From Phialocephala subalpina (taxonomy: Eukaryota > Ascomycota > Leotiomycetes > Helotiales > Mollisiaceae), in contig FJOG01000010.1 in the NCBI GenBank assembly GCA_900073065.1, forward strand, positions 1,508,773 to 1,542,650: 33,878 bases of DNA. The letters are read 5' to 3'. Below the pieces are notes generated by a model that was given only the letters and a program-made list of their open reading frames with translations, did not search any database and was not told the origin of the DNA. How positions within the stretch are numbered: position 1 is the stretch's first letter; every line of letters starts with the position of its first letter. Shown here piece by piece: positions 21,111 through 31,930 of the stretch. The position numbers and the translations under genes are program-made.

Positions 21111-21819
21111 TCACTCCTCCCCATCCCCCAAACTAACCATCCTAACCGCACCCCCCTTCTTCTCCCCCTCAACCCTCTCCCTCACAGCCTTCCTCCTCTC
21201 AACCTCCCCCACCAACCCCTTAAAGTAAACCTCCGCCTGCACCGTCGCTGAATACGCAACCGGCGTCCAACTCCACACATTCCTCTTCTCTGAATCCGCT
21301 CCTGCAGCCAGCAACGTTCTCAGGACCAATAAATGGCCATTTGAGGACGCGAAATGGAGAGCGGTGTTACCGTCTATGTCGGAGGAGGAGAGGAGGGTTT
21401 CGGGACCACTTGGGGAGAAGGTGAGGAGGAGTTGGACGACTGTGTCGTGGCCTTCTCTGCTAGCTAGCATCAAGGCGTCGCGACCGCGGATATCGCGGCG
21501 GGGGATGGACCAAGGACAACTTGAACATAAGAGGTGGACTATATCTGTATGCCCAGCCGCAGACGCAAGATGCAACGGCGTCTGATGTTCCTCATTCAAC
21601 GACAGCTCAGCTAGGGTACGGTCGTGGCCGAGATTTACAAGCAAACGGACGATGGAGAGGTGCCCGAGGGATGAGGCGAGGTGGAGAGAGGTGTTGGATA
21701 GGTTTGTGGGGGAGTAGTCTGGGTTTTGGAGGAGGGAGGGGTGGGAGGTTAGGATTCGGTGGACGAGGAGGGTGTCGGAGGAGTGGATGGCGCGGCGGAG
21801 GCGGAGGGAGGGGTCGATC
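21111..21819 (-). CDS. Ankyrin-repeat protein (5' end unresolved)
   Basis: From an acceptor at 21820 the frame runs 236 codons to the stop at 21111. Ankyrin units are clear: NTSLHLASSLGHLSIVRLLV, QTPLHLASAAGHTDIVHLLC, RDALMLASREGHDTVVQLLL and NTALHFASSNGHLLVLRTLL, followed by a partial fifth (SWTPVAYSATVQAE). The start reads SLRLRRAIHSSDTLLVHRIL, a cap helix typical of small fungal ankyrin proteins. Ankyrin repeats bind other proteins; no catalytic domain is attached, and the C-terminus is Lys/Arg/Glu-rich. A donor at 21898 with an 79-nt intron fits, but the frame upstream (QLLGSDITSYADTM) has no in-frame ATG. The nearby ATG at 21913 is out of phase, so the first exon remains open. Confidence 0.82.
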
Positions 21820-22834
21820 CTGTGGCCATCAGCATCATGTCAGAAGGTTATTTAAACAGCAAGAGGAGAGGAGAGAGAATGATTGGGAGGAGAGGTACAT
21901 CGTGTCAGCATAGCTTGTGATATCGCTGCCCAGCAATTGAAGCTGATTGTGGAGTGTTGAGTGAGGCTCTGCAAGATGGGATGGATACGGTGTTTGGTTT
22001 CAGTGTTTATTTTTCCCCACAATTTGGAGTCGAGAGGTTTATTTTAGCTCGCACCACCCCTGAACATCCAGGCTCCCAGGCCACAATCAGATTAGACCAG
22101 GATATCAAACCAGCAGCGTCTCACCACTCAGATTTTGTGTCAGGAATTGCATCCCGTTCTAAAAGGAAATTAGAGTTATGCATACCTAAGCATAAAAACA
22201 ATCTGATGGGGTTCTCCATTTATCTGATAATCTTGGCGCGCGTCTGATCATCTGTTACAGGCACCCTGGTCAATACATGGTATGTTTTGAGCTTGGGGAT
22301 TTCTGATCTTTTTGTGGAGATGGTTGGTATCAGATCCATCGCATCTAGTCACAGGACGACCGTTCGTGAAAAGCTGGGTTGGCAGGCTAAGATTAGATGC
22401 CAATGCAAATCGGAAGTACCATGGCTGAGGTTCGATTTTGGCCAATGCGAATCAGAATCGCCAATACTGGAGTTCGATGATGCCAATGCAAATCTGAACA
22501 TTGGCAGAAGATCGATTAAGCGTGATGGGGGAAACCTCAACCTCATCGCGAAGTGAAAATCTTTGGGTATCAAAATTCATGAAGAACAGCCAATCTATGA
22601 CATTAACATTTTTGCTCAAGCATCGCGAATTTATAGACAGATCATGACGGAGCCAAAACAAAGAAGAGATTCCCATCATCGCATTGCTTTACAACTCCAT
22701 ATTGGTGCCCTGCCGACGATATATCGAGAATCAAACACCCGATCTTATCCCACCTCCCATATTTCCTCAATGATTAAAAACTCCTCTATGATCAATATAT
22801 CCCAACTTCATCCCATTCCCCATCCATCTCATAC
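21820..22834. other. Intergenic region with a degenerate repeat and motif cluster
   Basis: This holds the 5' region of the ankyrin gene and the 3' flank of the secreted-protein gene. The open frame 22287-22556 on the plus strand follows the degenerate repeat noted below and is not called as a gene. No known domain is seen. Confidence 0.5.
22394..22530. repeat. Three imperfect ~44-bp tandem units
   Basis: Units starting near 22398, 22440 and 22484 each begin (G)CCAATGC(A/G)AATC(G/A/T)GAA and end in a GTTCGAT or ATCGATT block. Identity is moderate and best in the first 16 bp. One plus frame is open through all three units, giving loosely repeated peptide (RCQCKSE, GQCESES, ANANLN). Confidence 0.6.
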
Positions 22835-23960
22835 TTACGCGATGAACTCCCGACGGGCTTTCTGCTTTCGGCCTCCTGCCCTTCCTCCCTTCGCCCCGTT
22901 CGCATTTCCTCCTTTTCCGGCATTGGCATTCGCAGCTGTAGTCGCAGCGGCCTTTCCAGCTGAAGCAGCAGCGTTAGCGTTACCCCCGTTACCCTTTGCA
23001 GCAGCAGTAGCAGAGGCCTTGGAAGCAACGGCAGTAGATGAAGCAGCGTCAGCGATAGCTGGGTCAACGGCACCTGGACCAGCAGCGACGGCGGAAGCGG
23101 CAGCAGCAGCAGCGGCGACACCACCAGATCCATCGTTCGAGGCAGCGTTGGCAGTGGTTCCGCTTCCAGAGACGACGAACTTGGTGCAGTCATCGGCGGT
23201 ACCTCTTTGAGCGACGGGCATGATTACAGGTTGATGGTTGGATGCTGAGGCCATGGTGCATACGCGGTAGTTGCCTGCTGGGAGACCGCCGGTGACGACG
23301 GCTTGGAGGAGACCCTTTCCGTTACCGGCATCGTTGATACCCTTGAAGAAAGCGAATTGGGTGGCGTCGAGTGCTGTTGTTGGGTTCAAGCTGTTGCCCA
23401 TATCTTGAACTGTGACGTGGGTGTGTCCGACAACTTGTCCGCCTTGTAAGAATTGCGGTGCGCCGAAATATGTCGCGTCGGCGTTGGTGAAGGATCCAGC
23501 GACCAGGTTGGACATCTGGACGGAGATGTTGAAGGTGGTGTCTGAGACGACGTCCTTGCCACCAGTGGTAGGGTATGTGATGACCGAAGAAACCATTGCG
23601 GTCTTCGCGGGAAGATCACCCATAGCTGCACCAAGTTAGTACTTGGCATATAAACCCGGACCTGAGCTTCTACTTACGGATACCGTTACATGAACCAGTG
23701 GTGATTTGAAGACCGTTGGTCAATGTCTTGCCAGCACAGTTGTTGATGAAGTTGTTCGTCGATGTCAATGACTTTGCCTGTTGGGCCTCATTGGCACCAA
23801 TCTCCTGCGATCCATCCACGAAAGAACCACTCTGAATAGCGTTGGCGAGCAGTGTAGTTCCTGTCGCTCCCTGAGCAGCAGCAGCGCGGGCTGGAGTATC
23901 CGAGACGGCGGAGGCGACGGCAGTGAGCGCAGCAGCGCAGGCAAATGGTGTAAAACGCAT
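22835..23960 (-). CDS. Conserved fungal secreted protein with Ala/Gly-rich tail
   Basis: Exons 23960-23678 and 23625-22835, with a 52-nt intron (GTAAGT...TACTAAC...CAG), give 357 residues. A signal peptide is clear (MRFTPFACAAALTAVASAVS). The core, about residues 60-250, reads INNCAGKTLTNGLQI, SCNGIPMGD, VVGHTHVTVQDMG, FAFFKGINDAGNGKGLL, VTGGLPAGNYRVCTM and ASNHQPVIMPVAQRG. This belongs to a widespread fungal secreted family that databases often label 'ribosomal protein S17' by mistake; it is not a ribosomal protein. The enzymatic role is not known to me. Residues of about 255-357 are low-complexity Ala/Gly/Asn, ending in a basic patch (GGRKQKARREFIA), so the mature protein may attach to the wall or be disordered there. 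Confidence 0.88.
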
Positions 23961-26900
23961 CTTGAGATGAGGGAATGACGAACGACTAAAGCTGGGTAAG
24001 AAGTATCAAAAAATGAGTGTAAATCCGTTGAGGTGTGAGGTGGTTAATTAGATGCACGGTCAACGTGATCTGCTTGACTGGCAAGGTGAATATAAAAAAA
24101 GAGGGAATGTGAAAGAGAGGAGCCCGCCGAATAGGTGAAAGCACTGTACTGAAGAGATGCTTTGGAGGTGAGTGGGGAGAATGGAACAGATGGCGTGAGG
24201 TCGAGTACTTATTGTAGAAGCTTGGCATTCACGATTCTAAATCAGTGGGGCCCTGAGGATTAGACAGGACCAGCCGTCATCCTGCGTACTTTGGCAATGG
24301 AGATCCCGTTGTCGCATTGAGGGTTTGAAACTGGATGTGAGGTCGGAGCTGTCGCAGTGGACAGCGACCTGCCATCTGAAAGCAGTGTAGCGGAAGATCA
24401 GGCTGATTCAGAAGCGATAACCCTGTTCGTAATCTGATCTCGGTACAGCGGTAAGATACCAGACGATGCTTGATTCCAGACGACGGGTCCATGCCTTTGC
24501 GGCGGCAGAGGCCAGGAGGCGCCTCGAGCGACGGTGGAGTTGGGATGTGGTTGACGAGGGTTGTCGAGAATTGGCGAGGGGGGAGGCTAAGCGGAAACCG
24601 ATTTTGTACCAAGCGGCCTTGGTAAAACGTGACGGGGGCTCTCAGAGCCAACAGCCAGCGTGCGCCCGGATGATCGAAACCATCAGAAGTCTTGAAATCG
24701 ACCAGGCACAAGGGAATGCCCCGGAAGAGGCGGCTGTACAAACCTTGAAAGTTTAATCATCTCAGATTGTTGCTGTGCGGCATAAGGAAAGGAAGGAGTT
24801 TTGTCGAGGGAGAGAGGAGTGTAGTGAGGTTAGAGTTGGTTAGGGGGCGGCGATGGGACTGGCTCAAAATGCAGCATCCAAGACCAAGTGCGACTCTCGT
24901 ATTGGTGTATTTGACGGCGTCAATTAATGCCTGTAATAAGATTGGTTGATTCCGCAGCACTGAGGTCAGTGTGGATTCTGTATGGGGGAAGTTTTGATGC
25001 ATCCCATCTACAAACGTGCGACGAGATACTGGGTGAACTGCTCTCTCAGCATTCTTGGAAATGCTTGAATTGCTTGGAAGCTTGGTATGGGGAATGCCTG
25101 ATGAACAGAAGATGCTTCGATTGATTCCAAATTTCTTGTGTCGCATTGTGTGAAAAGGAGCCTCAATGACAAGAGCGCTAACGGGAATAATATATTTTGT
25201 GCATCCGACATTCAGTAAGCTTAGAAGTATAATTTGGGATGAAAAGAGCACCAAACCCGTGACATGCTGAATCTACACAATACACATACAGAAGCTTAAC
25301 AATCTGGTTGTTGCTTACTATCAGAACTTCGATGAACCCTCAAGACGCTGAAGCAAAACTTCATCAGGCAGTTCAGTCCCTATCTGATTGGATTTTGGGT
25401 GGATTCAGTTGGCTGGAGCCCTGGAAGAGATCAGTGGATTCAGTGACATTTGTCCCGAGAGACCCCCTATCTGATTAGATCTCGCCCAGAAACTGCCCCA
25501 TAACTGTACCAACCCAACCTCTTCAAACTAGCTATCCATTTTCCATCCTCAACTTCGGCGAATCTTTCAACCCACAAGAAAGAAACAATGCCAAGCGCAA
25601 TGTTTCCAAATATTTTCAATGATTCCACATGCTTCCACACCTCTTGATTCCTCATCTGCATCGCGTTTACTGTCGCAAATCCTCAGCATAAGAACTCGAC
25701 ACTTCGAGACTGTTTGTGAGTGTGATTGCATCGTGATCACCACCGCCTCCAGGTTCACAATGTCTTGGAAGAACACAAGCAAGCAGCATTGACTCGCGCA
25801 ATGGTTTTCTCTTTTCTGTCGCATTCGGCTCTGCCTTCTCCCAAGACTGAAGGACCATCAAACCCTTACTAAAGAAGCTTAATAACAGGGGCTGTGGAGC
25901 TTGTGTCTTCGGACACAAGTCCGAATGTATCGCTGTATCTGATAATCGAGGAGGCTTCAACGGTACACCAACTCCGTATCTACAACCGAGCCTCACCATC
26001 AATCTGATTATCCGAAGGCGACTCTTCTGAAAGAACAGTATCCGGGATCTGATCAACCAAAAGAAAAGCATCTCAAATCTCTACAGTAGTTACAGTTGTG
26101 GAACCAATCCACCAAAGAAGCATTCTCGCCCCTCTCTGCCGTCAAAATCAGACGATCCACGGCATCTTTCCAATCCGCCAAGCCAGTGCATTATAAACAC
26201 CGTTTTCGGGACCAAACTTTCCCACTGACAGCTGCCACCATCTGCCATCCCAAATTCTCAAGAACCCCCATTCCCGTTTCCGTTGTCTTCCCGTTGTCTG
26301 GGTAGGCGAGACAAGATGAAACTGCCTCCCACCCCAACCTGTCTCGGAACGGATCTGATCAAACTCGGGGCACCAGCCATGGGTATGAATTGACAGGGAA
26401 GAGGATCAGATAGTGGAGATTCCGAGAGGGTGACGAGGAAAACAAGCATAATGTGAGAAAAGCTTGGCATCAGATTGGACATGGGTTGTTGGTACTTGGG
26501 GCGTGTTTGTGGATACGAGGAGGAAAGGTTGTTTGTCGGATACAGTACGTACTTCCAAGGAGGTGTGCTTGTGACGAGACTTTGACGTGAGGTCTGTGTT
26601 CCTTCTGACAGTTCGGAAGAGGTTTCTAGCGGCGAAACTGTCGCGCTCTCAGATGAAAGAAAGTTCGTCGGGTTGAAGCGCTTCCATCCTTTCCAGCCTC
26701 GTCTTATGTTTTAGTTCAGCTGTCAGGTTCGGGATTTTCAGATGGCAGACGCAGGGACTGTTGTTAGGTTTGGCCAACGCTCTTGCATCTTCTAAGAATC
26801 TCGAATCCTTCCTCGAAGCTTGTTTCTCCATGGCTTGTCTCGAATTCAAAGGCTTCTTTGCTTTCATGCCAAGGGACATCTCAAAGCTTCTCCCAATAAA

Positions 26901-27330
26901 CGCCAAGATATGTAACTCCCCACCGGACACATCCGCCAAGTCAAATGGATTCACATCATCCCAGTGAGTACAAGACTTCTTGCCAAGTTGAATACAAGAC
27001 ATCTGCCAAGGCAAATCAATTCACATTGCGCAAGAGTCCGCATGAAGGTCTTGGAGTCTTGGGAAACAAGTCTTGGGAAACACTTCGTGGAAAGATGAGA
27101 TGAAGGATGCGGGTCAAGGGCCAAGATACCAAGACGTACATTCAGACAGATACAGTATCCAAACGAGATACCAAGACTTCACGATTTAGTAGGAATGTCT
27201 TGGAGAATTCTTGGATTGTGTATAAGGTGTTGAGTTCCCTCTCGTCTCTCATCGATTTGGTCTGACCTGATTCTGACGACAATACAGCAGATACCCATCC
27301 TCTAGGTCTTGGCCATCCATCCATCCACCA
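23961..27330. other. 3.4-kb gene-poor region
   Basis: No gene is supported. The frames 24277-24741 (154 codons) and 24757-25254 (165 codons), both minus, lack any recognisable domain or coding texture. A 121-codon minus frame at 27014-26649 is low-confidence for the same reason, though its opposite strand also has a 68-codon frame. The stretch does contain two unusual clusters of short motifs and a local repeat, listed under findings. Confidence 0.5.
26926..27026. repeat. Three-copy imperfect repeat
   Basis: ATCCGCCAAGTCAAATGGAT and the following TCACAT (26931-26956) recur as ATCTGCCAAGGCAAATCAAT with TCACAT (27001-27026), 22 of 26 bases identical and exactly 70 bp apart. A third, poorer copy (AAGACTTCTTGCCAAGTTGAA) lies between them at about 26972. 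Confidence 0.7.
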
Positions 27331-28542
27331 TCAAACAAAATACCTCGTCCTCGCCTCACTCACCTTCCTAAAACTCGCACTCCTAGGGCTCATCTGCACC
27401 CCCGTCCCTCCCATTCTCCCCAAATCCCCATAACCCTTCGTCGGCGTCTTGAACTCTTCTGGAATAGGAGGTGGCAGTTTAGGGACTGGGACTCTGTCGG
27501 GTTCGGAGGAGAAGCCGGGGAGGATGGGGCGGTAGGCTGCGAGGGAGAGGGCGAGGATCCCGAGGCTGATTTCAAGGATTGAGCTGTGGTTGTCAGCTAG
27601 GGAGGGAGCGAGGGAGAAGGGCACACACCTAACGGCGACGGGCACACAATCAAAGAAGAAATCGTCTGTAGTAGGAAGGAGTTGCGTTGCTGGCAGACGC
27701 ACGAACGCCGCAGCACCAGCCCTATTTCCGTAAGCCTCACTCATTCCAATCCACCACATCTCGAACTTACATCAATCCAATCAGAATCAAAACACGAATC
27801 CTCGATCTCGACTTCCGACTCAAATCCGTCCCCCAAAGCAACCAAACTGGCACAACAGCCAACACCCAATCCGTCCCCGCCCCAACAACCGTAAACACAT
27901 ACTCCATCTTCGCCAAGCGCTGCTGATCCATACACCGTCCTTCCGCTCCCAACCATCCCGTCCAGAAGAAATGAATCGGTGTACACTGGAATAATTGCAG
28001 GAGAAAAAAGGAAGCGGAGTAGATGGTGGTGCCGGTGCCGATGAAGAGGATTAGGTATTGTTGTGCGTCCGTTTCTGCGAGTTTGCGCATGTGTAATGTG
28101 GCGGAGATGCGGAGGAGAGCAGCTGCGAGAACGGAGAAGAGTTCTGCTAGGAACCACCATTCTAGGGCTGCGGAGAGGGTTCTGTTGTTGTCTACTTGGG
28201 AGGGTTCGCTGCCGACGCCGTAGCGGATTGAGAACAGGCCTGAGATGGTATACATGGCGAAGCAGAGCTACTTGGCATTAGAGGATGTACAAGGTAGGTG
28301 AGAATAGGGATTGATTTGAATGCGGAAGTACGAACCATGGTGGCGGCAAGGAAGATATCATCCGCGCCGCCCCTCCTGGCGAGTCGACATCGTATGTACA
28401 GACGAAGACTACTGCAAGCACTGGTCAAGAGAAAGAAGAAGACGAAGAGATACTTGAGAGACTCTGATCGAGACTGAAGATACCTCATGACGCCTGATGG
28501 TGCCAGGTGAGGGGCTCGAACTGTCAAATACTGCTCATCCAT
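27331..28542 (-). CDS. Fungal rhodopsin-domain integral membrane protein
   Basis: Exons 28542-28336, 28267-27771, 27721-27629 and 27583-27331, with introns of 68, 49 and 45 nt, give 349 residues in a single phase. Multiple hydrophobic helices are visible: KYLFVFFFLLTSACSSLRLYI, FLAATMLCFAMYTISGLF, WWFLAELFSVLAAALLRIS, YLILFIGTGTTIYSASFFLL, FTVVGAGTDWVLAVVPVWLL, VLILIGLMAGAAAFVRL and SILEISLGILALSLAAY followed by RPIL. Features of this fungal family are the RxGADD loop after helix 1, CTPIHFFWT after a helix, and the final LEISLGILALSL plus RP. The family has no proven general function; it is not a light-driven pump, as no Schiff-base lysine motif is evident. The cytoplasmic tail is Pro/Ser-rich. 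A GTGAGT after SFRK near 27352 could begin another intron and change the last residues. Confidence 0.85.
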
Positions 28543-29359
28543 GGATGGCTTGAAAAGAACGAACGAAATGAAGGTAATGTGTATCAAAGAGCGGTTAAAG
28601 TTGGTGGAAAAGAATGGTACAGCGCTCCAAGTATTTCCATACCTGTCTATGCACTCTCACATCTTGTTTTGTCTTCGCGTCCACTTGCAAGTGTAATGTG
28701 TCCATGCCTTCAACCTCGAGAGGAATGCGGCGGCATGCCGCATGGCGGAGGGAAGCTAGCCCAATCATTTGGTTCGATATCGAGATGCAAGATCTAAGCT
28801 TGATGCTTTGAGGTCGTACGAGATCTCATCTTGAGCCTGCAGCTTGATAATTTGGAAGATATCTAATCTGATGCTTTGAATATGCAGTGCGGCAAACGCG
28901 GTTGTGGCTGAGAGGAGGAGCATTTGGGTCATCGGCTTGATGCAGATGGTTATGTACATCAATGACTTCAAATCCCACTTGAGAAATCCAAGGTCCAGAC
29001 TACAGCATGCTCAAGAATGGAAGGTAAGTTGATGAGACCAAAACCAAAGAGGAAGGCAATTCGCATCGATCCTTCGCATCGCACCATCACGTGCACTAGC
29101 GTAGCGGCATGCGATGTCCGTCTCAGATATCTGAGTCGTGAAAGCCACCAGACGTCCGAGTCAAACTTGCTTGTTTCCCCCAACAAACACTTCTTCTCAC
29201 CACTATATTACCAGCTCGTTCTGTCAATTGTTCCCATTATTGAATTTCTTTCTCTTTGTACTAACATACAGAACCCCCCTCGACCTCCCACTCTCAAATC
29301 CTTCGATCGTGCAATCGCCGCAGAAAACTCTGTCCCACCACGCTGTACGCCCTCGAGAA
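28543..29359. other. Shared upstream region of divergent rhodopsin-like and EMG1 genes
   Basis: This 0.8 kb holds the promoters of two divergent genes. Just above 28542 the rhodopsin frame stays open but has no ATG. A short direct repeat (TGATGCTTTGA at 28801-28811 and 28870-28880) is present. The stretch near 29220-29280 is CT-rich, as expected for the EMG1 leader. Confidence 0.5.
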
Positions 29360-30459
29360 ATGCCAACTCGTGTAGAGAGAACCGAAGACGACCGCAGAAT
29401 GTCGTCCCCAGAATCCCGCTCTGTAAAGCGACCAAGTGAGCAAACCCAGCCTTCACGTTTTCACGCCTGCTTGTGTCATATCTATGTGGGTAGCCGTGAG
29501 TGCGAGGGGTGTGGTATTGGTAAGAGAGCGCCGAGATCTGCTCGCCCATAGCCTTTATCCGCTCTTCTTCCCAACTCTGCCATCGCACATCACAACATCT
29601 ACAACAGAACATCGCGAATTATTCAACATAATTCTTCGCATAGCAGCTGATCCTCATCGTCATGTCAGGAACCCAATCCCTCCCTCCGCCGAATCTGCCA
29701 CAACTCGTTGCTGAACAACATGTTCCCATCCCATCTACCGATAAAGACGCGAAGAGATTGATTGTCGTCCTCTCCAATGCCAGTCTCGAGACATACAAAG
29801 CAACCTACGGTGGCAATCGACCAGGTGGTCAACGCGAAGAAAAATACTCCTTGTTGAACAGTGACGAGCACATTGGGGTCATGCGGAAGATGAATCGCGA
29901 TATCAGCGATGCCCGACCTGATATAACACATCAAGTTCGTCTCCTTGTGATCCAACATCACAATGGTACTGACAGTCTCTAGTGTCTCCTTACCCTCCTC
30001 GACTCTCCAATCAACAAAGCTGGAAAACTTCAAATCTACATCCACACCGCTAAGGGTGTCCTCATCGAAGTCAGCCCAACCGTCCGCATCCCACGTACAT
30101 TCAAGCGATTCGCCGGTCTCATGGTACAATTACTCCACCGTCTCTCCATTCGATCAGTCAATTCCAATGAGAAGCTATTGAAAGTCATCCCAAACCCAAT
30201 TACCGACCACCTACCACCCAACTGTCGCAAAGTCACACTTAGTTTTGATGAGAAGGTCATGAAGGTTAGGGAATACGTGGAGGGACTCAAAGAGGACGAA
30301 AGCATTTGTGTCTTCGTAGGAGCGATGGCGAAGGGCTCCGACAACTTCGCAGATCAATTCGTGGACGAAAAGATCTCTATCAGCAACTATAGTCTCTCAG
30401 CTAGTGTGGCGTGCAGTAAATTCTGCCACGCCGCCGAGGATGTGTGGGGCATCATCTAG
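29360..30459 (+). CDS. EMG1: EMG1/Nep1, 18S rRNA pseudouridine N1-methyltransferase
   Basis: Exons 29360-29435, 29669-29934 and 29983-30459, with introns of 233 and 48 nt, give 272 residues. The SPOUT family core is unmistakable: [96 protein letters not shown] and [20 protein letters not shown]. Nep1 methylates the N1 of a hypermodified pseudouridine in helix 35 of 18S rRNA and is needed for small-subunit assembly in the nucleolus. The last blocks form the knotted S-adenosylmethionine site. Joining exon 1 gives [14 protein letters not shown], the expected basic N-terminus. Without that intron an ATG at 29662 also opens the frame, but it overlaps the acceptor. ATG 29399 is a possible in-frame internal start. 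Confidence 0.95.
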
Positions 30460-31930
30460 TCCGCCTCGCTGTCGACTTACCCTCCAGCGGATCCCCGAGC
30501 CGATCATTCGACGACGATAACGGTGCGACTCGAATTACGACAACCTGGGTGGAGGCAACTGGAGATTGGTCGAATTTAAAGGTGAAAGCGGGACCTTAGG
30601 CATTCGCAAAGATTCCAACATCTTTTGCAATGCTTCCGGTCGCCGGGCTTGGGTGTCTGTGTGGTTTGTCCTCTGTTTTTACAACACAAAACATGTGGCG
30701 TTCAACATCAGATCCAAGACGCTTTAGTCGTCTTTGTAGGCTACTTCAACTTAGCTCTACATCTCTTTTGTCTTGTAATCCATGGGCTTAGTAGCTTGTG
30801 GAAGTATCCCCCTCTTGTAGCATGGCAGAAGTCGAAGCATTTTGGGGCTGTTCGATTGCATGGGCTAGGAATTGGAACGTCAGTGGCTTCGATTCGAAGC
30901 CGTGAGGCTAGCGAGTCAGTCGATTGAACAGGAAGCCCTATGTATGCAAGTGTCGATATGGAAGAAGCGAAAAGCGACGGGGTGCGTTTAATCATTGGCA
31001 ATGAAATCACCCTTCAAAGATCCGCCTTGAATACTAAGCAGTCTATACGTGGGATAACTAACTCTCATCCATTAGCAAGTTCACGATCACGATGATACCC
31101 CAATGTATGGTTTCACGCTGATCTAAACCTACAGCTTCATCTCACATCACGATTCTATTTGTCTCTTTTTTCCGCCTTAACCTCACATCTTAGAAGCTAC
31201 CCACAACTCGGGCCACAAATAACCGATATCGCGGTGGGAAGCGCATCCCATTCGACAGACATTACACATCACGACCCAATCACGGAATTGAGGCGATCCG
31301 CATATGCATCTAAACGACTTCGGGAGATCAACAAGACTTACTATTCGCGAAACGTGGCATGCGGAGAGGAAAGGCAAGGGCCGAGTAAATGCACCGCACA
31401 TGCATCTGTGCCTGGAAGTTGCCCAATGTTGCCTCGCATTCCGGGTTCACGAATTCCCACTCTCGATTTGTTCATTTCTCCATCACTAGACATTGAGCTT
31501 CAACAGGCGACTTCACCAAATCAGACGAGTGGCTGTGGGGGCCCTGAAGCGGCCTGTGGTGCTCCTGTGCTCTTCCTGCAGTACGGGCACTGCACAACGC
31601 ACGAGAACCTGCAGGATGCTGAACAACGGTGGGCTGCTGTAGCCGTAGACAGCCGTACTCAGGTAGGCTGTTTTGCTGCTGTATGTAGGGAAGCTCCCTC
31701 TCGCCTCGTGTCAGCTGCTGCACTCATCATACATAAGATCTCGCAAGCAAAATTTTGAAATTTTCTCATGTTTTCTTTTTTTGTCTGCTTTTTCCCGCAA
31801 GATTTTCAACGATAATTACCCCTCAATCGAAGGCGGCTCGGCACGCTGCTTGTCTTGTCTGCTGCACCCAGAGTTTTTGTTTGCTTTGCTTCCGGGTTTT
31901 CATCTTTGATCGGCAAGCGCTTCACAACTC
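30460..31930. other. Intergenic region, no gene called
   Basis: About 1.5 kb. A 199-codon plus frame at 31159-31758 lacks an ATG at its start, shows no domain and is Cys/Ser/Pro-rich; I do not call it. A near-perfect palindrome GGCTTCGATTCGAAGCC lies at about 30887-30903. The stretch from about 31770 is T-rich leader for the next gene. Confidence 0.5.

Noticed and set aside
22563..23210. 215-codon plus-strand frame rich in Ala/Pro
   Set aside because: Mirror of the Ala-rich tail of the secreted protein on the other strand; no start context or domain.
24757..25254. 165-codon minus-strand frame
   Set aside because: No recognisable domain, no promoter, no coding texture; adjacent frames are similarly open.
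31159..31758. 199-codon plus-strand frame
   Set aside because: Starts without ATG, has no domain and no splice-linked exon; Cys/Ser/Pro content fits chance in GC-moderate DNA.
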